A stretch of 64,000 nt of DNA from Dermatophagoides farinae. Lineage: Eukaryota > Arthropoda > Arachnida > Sarcoptiformes > Pyroglyphidae. Under the pieces are notes generated by a model. The model saw only the letters and a program-made list of their open reading frames with translations. It was not told where the DNA came from and searched no databases. A program made the position numbers and the translations under genes. The DNA lies in assembly GCF_024713945.1 (NCBI RefSeq), contig NC_134683.1, forward strand, positions 3,473,501 to 3,537,500. The letters run 5' to 3'. Positions within the stretch are counted from its first letter, which is position 1, and every line of letters begins with the position of its first letter. Below are positions 63,590 through 64,000 of this stretch, piece after piece.

Positions 63590-64000
63590 ATGGAATATTT
63601 AAAAAGTGGATGGAAAACCGTGGTCGGTGCTCCATCTGATTCGGTTCTTGATGATCAACCAAATGTTGCCGAAACGGTATAGTTGTGATGTTTTTTTTTT
63701 GTTTAAAATTTTAAAAACAACTAAAATTCATTTATTGAATCTGAATTCAGGTGGAACGATTGGTTGAACGTGTGGAAACTTCAACATTGCTTGAAGATCG
63801 TCGTGATGCATGTCGTGCATTGAAATCATTGTCGAAAACTTATCGTTTAGAAGTAGGAGCCAAAGCAATGGATGCTCTATTGTTTGTTCTACAGAATGAT
63901 TCGAATGATATTGATATTGTTGCATTTGCGTTAGAAACACTGATCAATGTAATTGGTAATGAAGAAGATAATGTCCATTTATCTGATTCTCCAACTAATA
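63590..64000 (+). CDS. USO1: General vesicular transport factor p115 (USO1), 5' part
   Basis: Golgi tethering protein that captures COPI and COPII vesicles. Only the start is in the window. Exon 1 (63590-63676) encodes MEYLKSGWKTVVGAPS and joins in frame to exon 2, which starts at 63751 and runs to the window edge, giving 112 whole residues. The sequence RVETSTLLEDRRDACRALKS, followed by LSKTYRLEVGAKAMDALLFV and ALETLINVI, is the beginning of the armadillo-like head domain of p115/Uso1. The rest of the head, the coiled coil and the acidic tail must lie downstream. Confidence 0.93.

Noticed and set aside
1-64000. tRNA genes, CRISPR arrays and bacterial features
   Set aside because: By eye I found no tRNA-like A/B box pair with a foldable cloverleaf, no spaced repeats of CRISPR type, and introns show that the DNA is eukaryotic; a covariance-model scan would be needed to exclude small RNAs.

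Overview
The window is eukaryotic and reads as arthropod DNA, most likely an acariform (astigmatid, dust-mite-like) mite. Seen directly: AT-rich sequence, GT-AG introns that are mostly 50-90 bases long, and intergenic DNA crowded with (ATG/CAT)n, (CAA/TTG)n, (CA)n and poly-A/T tracts. The immune genes (a Spätzle-type ligand and a Relish/p105-type Rel factor) and the wurst/DNAJC22 orthologue point to an arthropod. The mite assignment is inferred from base composition and gene compactness, not proven. I see no operons, CRISPR arrays, rRNA or tRNA genes, or intact transposons.

Layout. 1-5349 (+) is the 3' part of animal fatty acid synthase. It converges on Hrs/HGS (7828-5537, -). HGS shares a 0.9-kb divergent upstream region with an EF-hand rhomboid protease (8741-9977, +), followed by AKAP10 (10414-12189, +). 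After a 3-kb repeat-rich gap comes a 13-exon membrane tether with SMP-like, C2 and C1 domains (15226-21617, +). It converges on a 12-exon GAF-GAF cyclic nucleotide phosphodiesterase of the PDE11/PDE5 type (28104-22272, -). The 7.2 kb from 28105 to 35306 has no recognisable coding sequence. Then come four minus-strand genes: LRMDA (36458-35307), a Spätzle-like cytokine (38485-37032), an orphan gene (41487-40241) and an FHA-RING ubiquitin ligase of the RNF8 type (44307-42236), the last flanked by two copies of a ~280-bp direct repeat. FAM13-type RhoGAP (45821-49814, +) converges on a Relish-like Rel gene (55107-50694, -). The window ends with a catalytically dead esterase-fold adhesion protein (57472-60114, +), DNAJC22/wurst (60528-61595, +), geranylgeranyl diphosphate synthase (63020-61718, -) and the start of USO1/p115 (63590 to the window edge, +).

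The genes are not a functional cluster. Most are single-copy housekeeping or signalling genes, and adjacency appears incidental. Thematic links are endosome/Golgi membrane traffic (HGS, wurst, USO1), cyclic-nucleotide signalling (AKAP10, PDE11) and Toll/NF-kB immunity (spz, Rel).

The observations most worth a second look are: single-base frameshifts in otherwise coding exons of the phosphodiesterase and the orphan gene; the direct repeat around the RNF8-type gene; a Relish-type factor without ankyrin repeats; a phosphodiesterase microexon whose start recreates a 5' splice site; and the combined SMP-C2-C1 tether. Exon boundaries were placed by hand from GT/AG sites and reading-frame continuity, so individual junctions may be off by a few bases.
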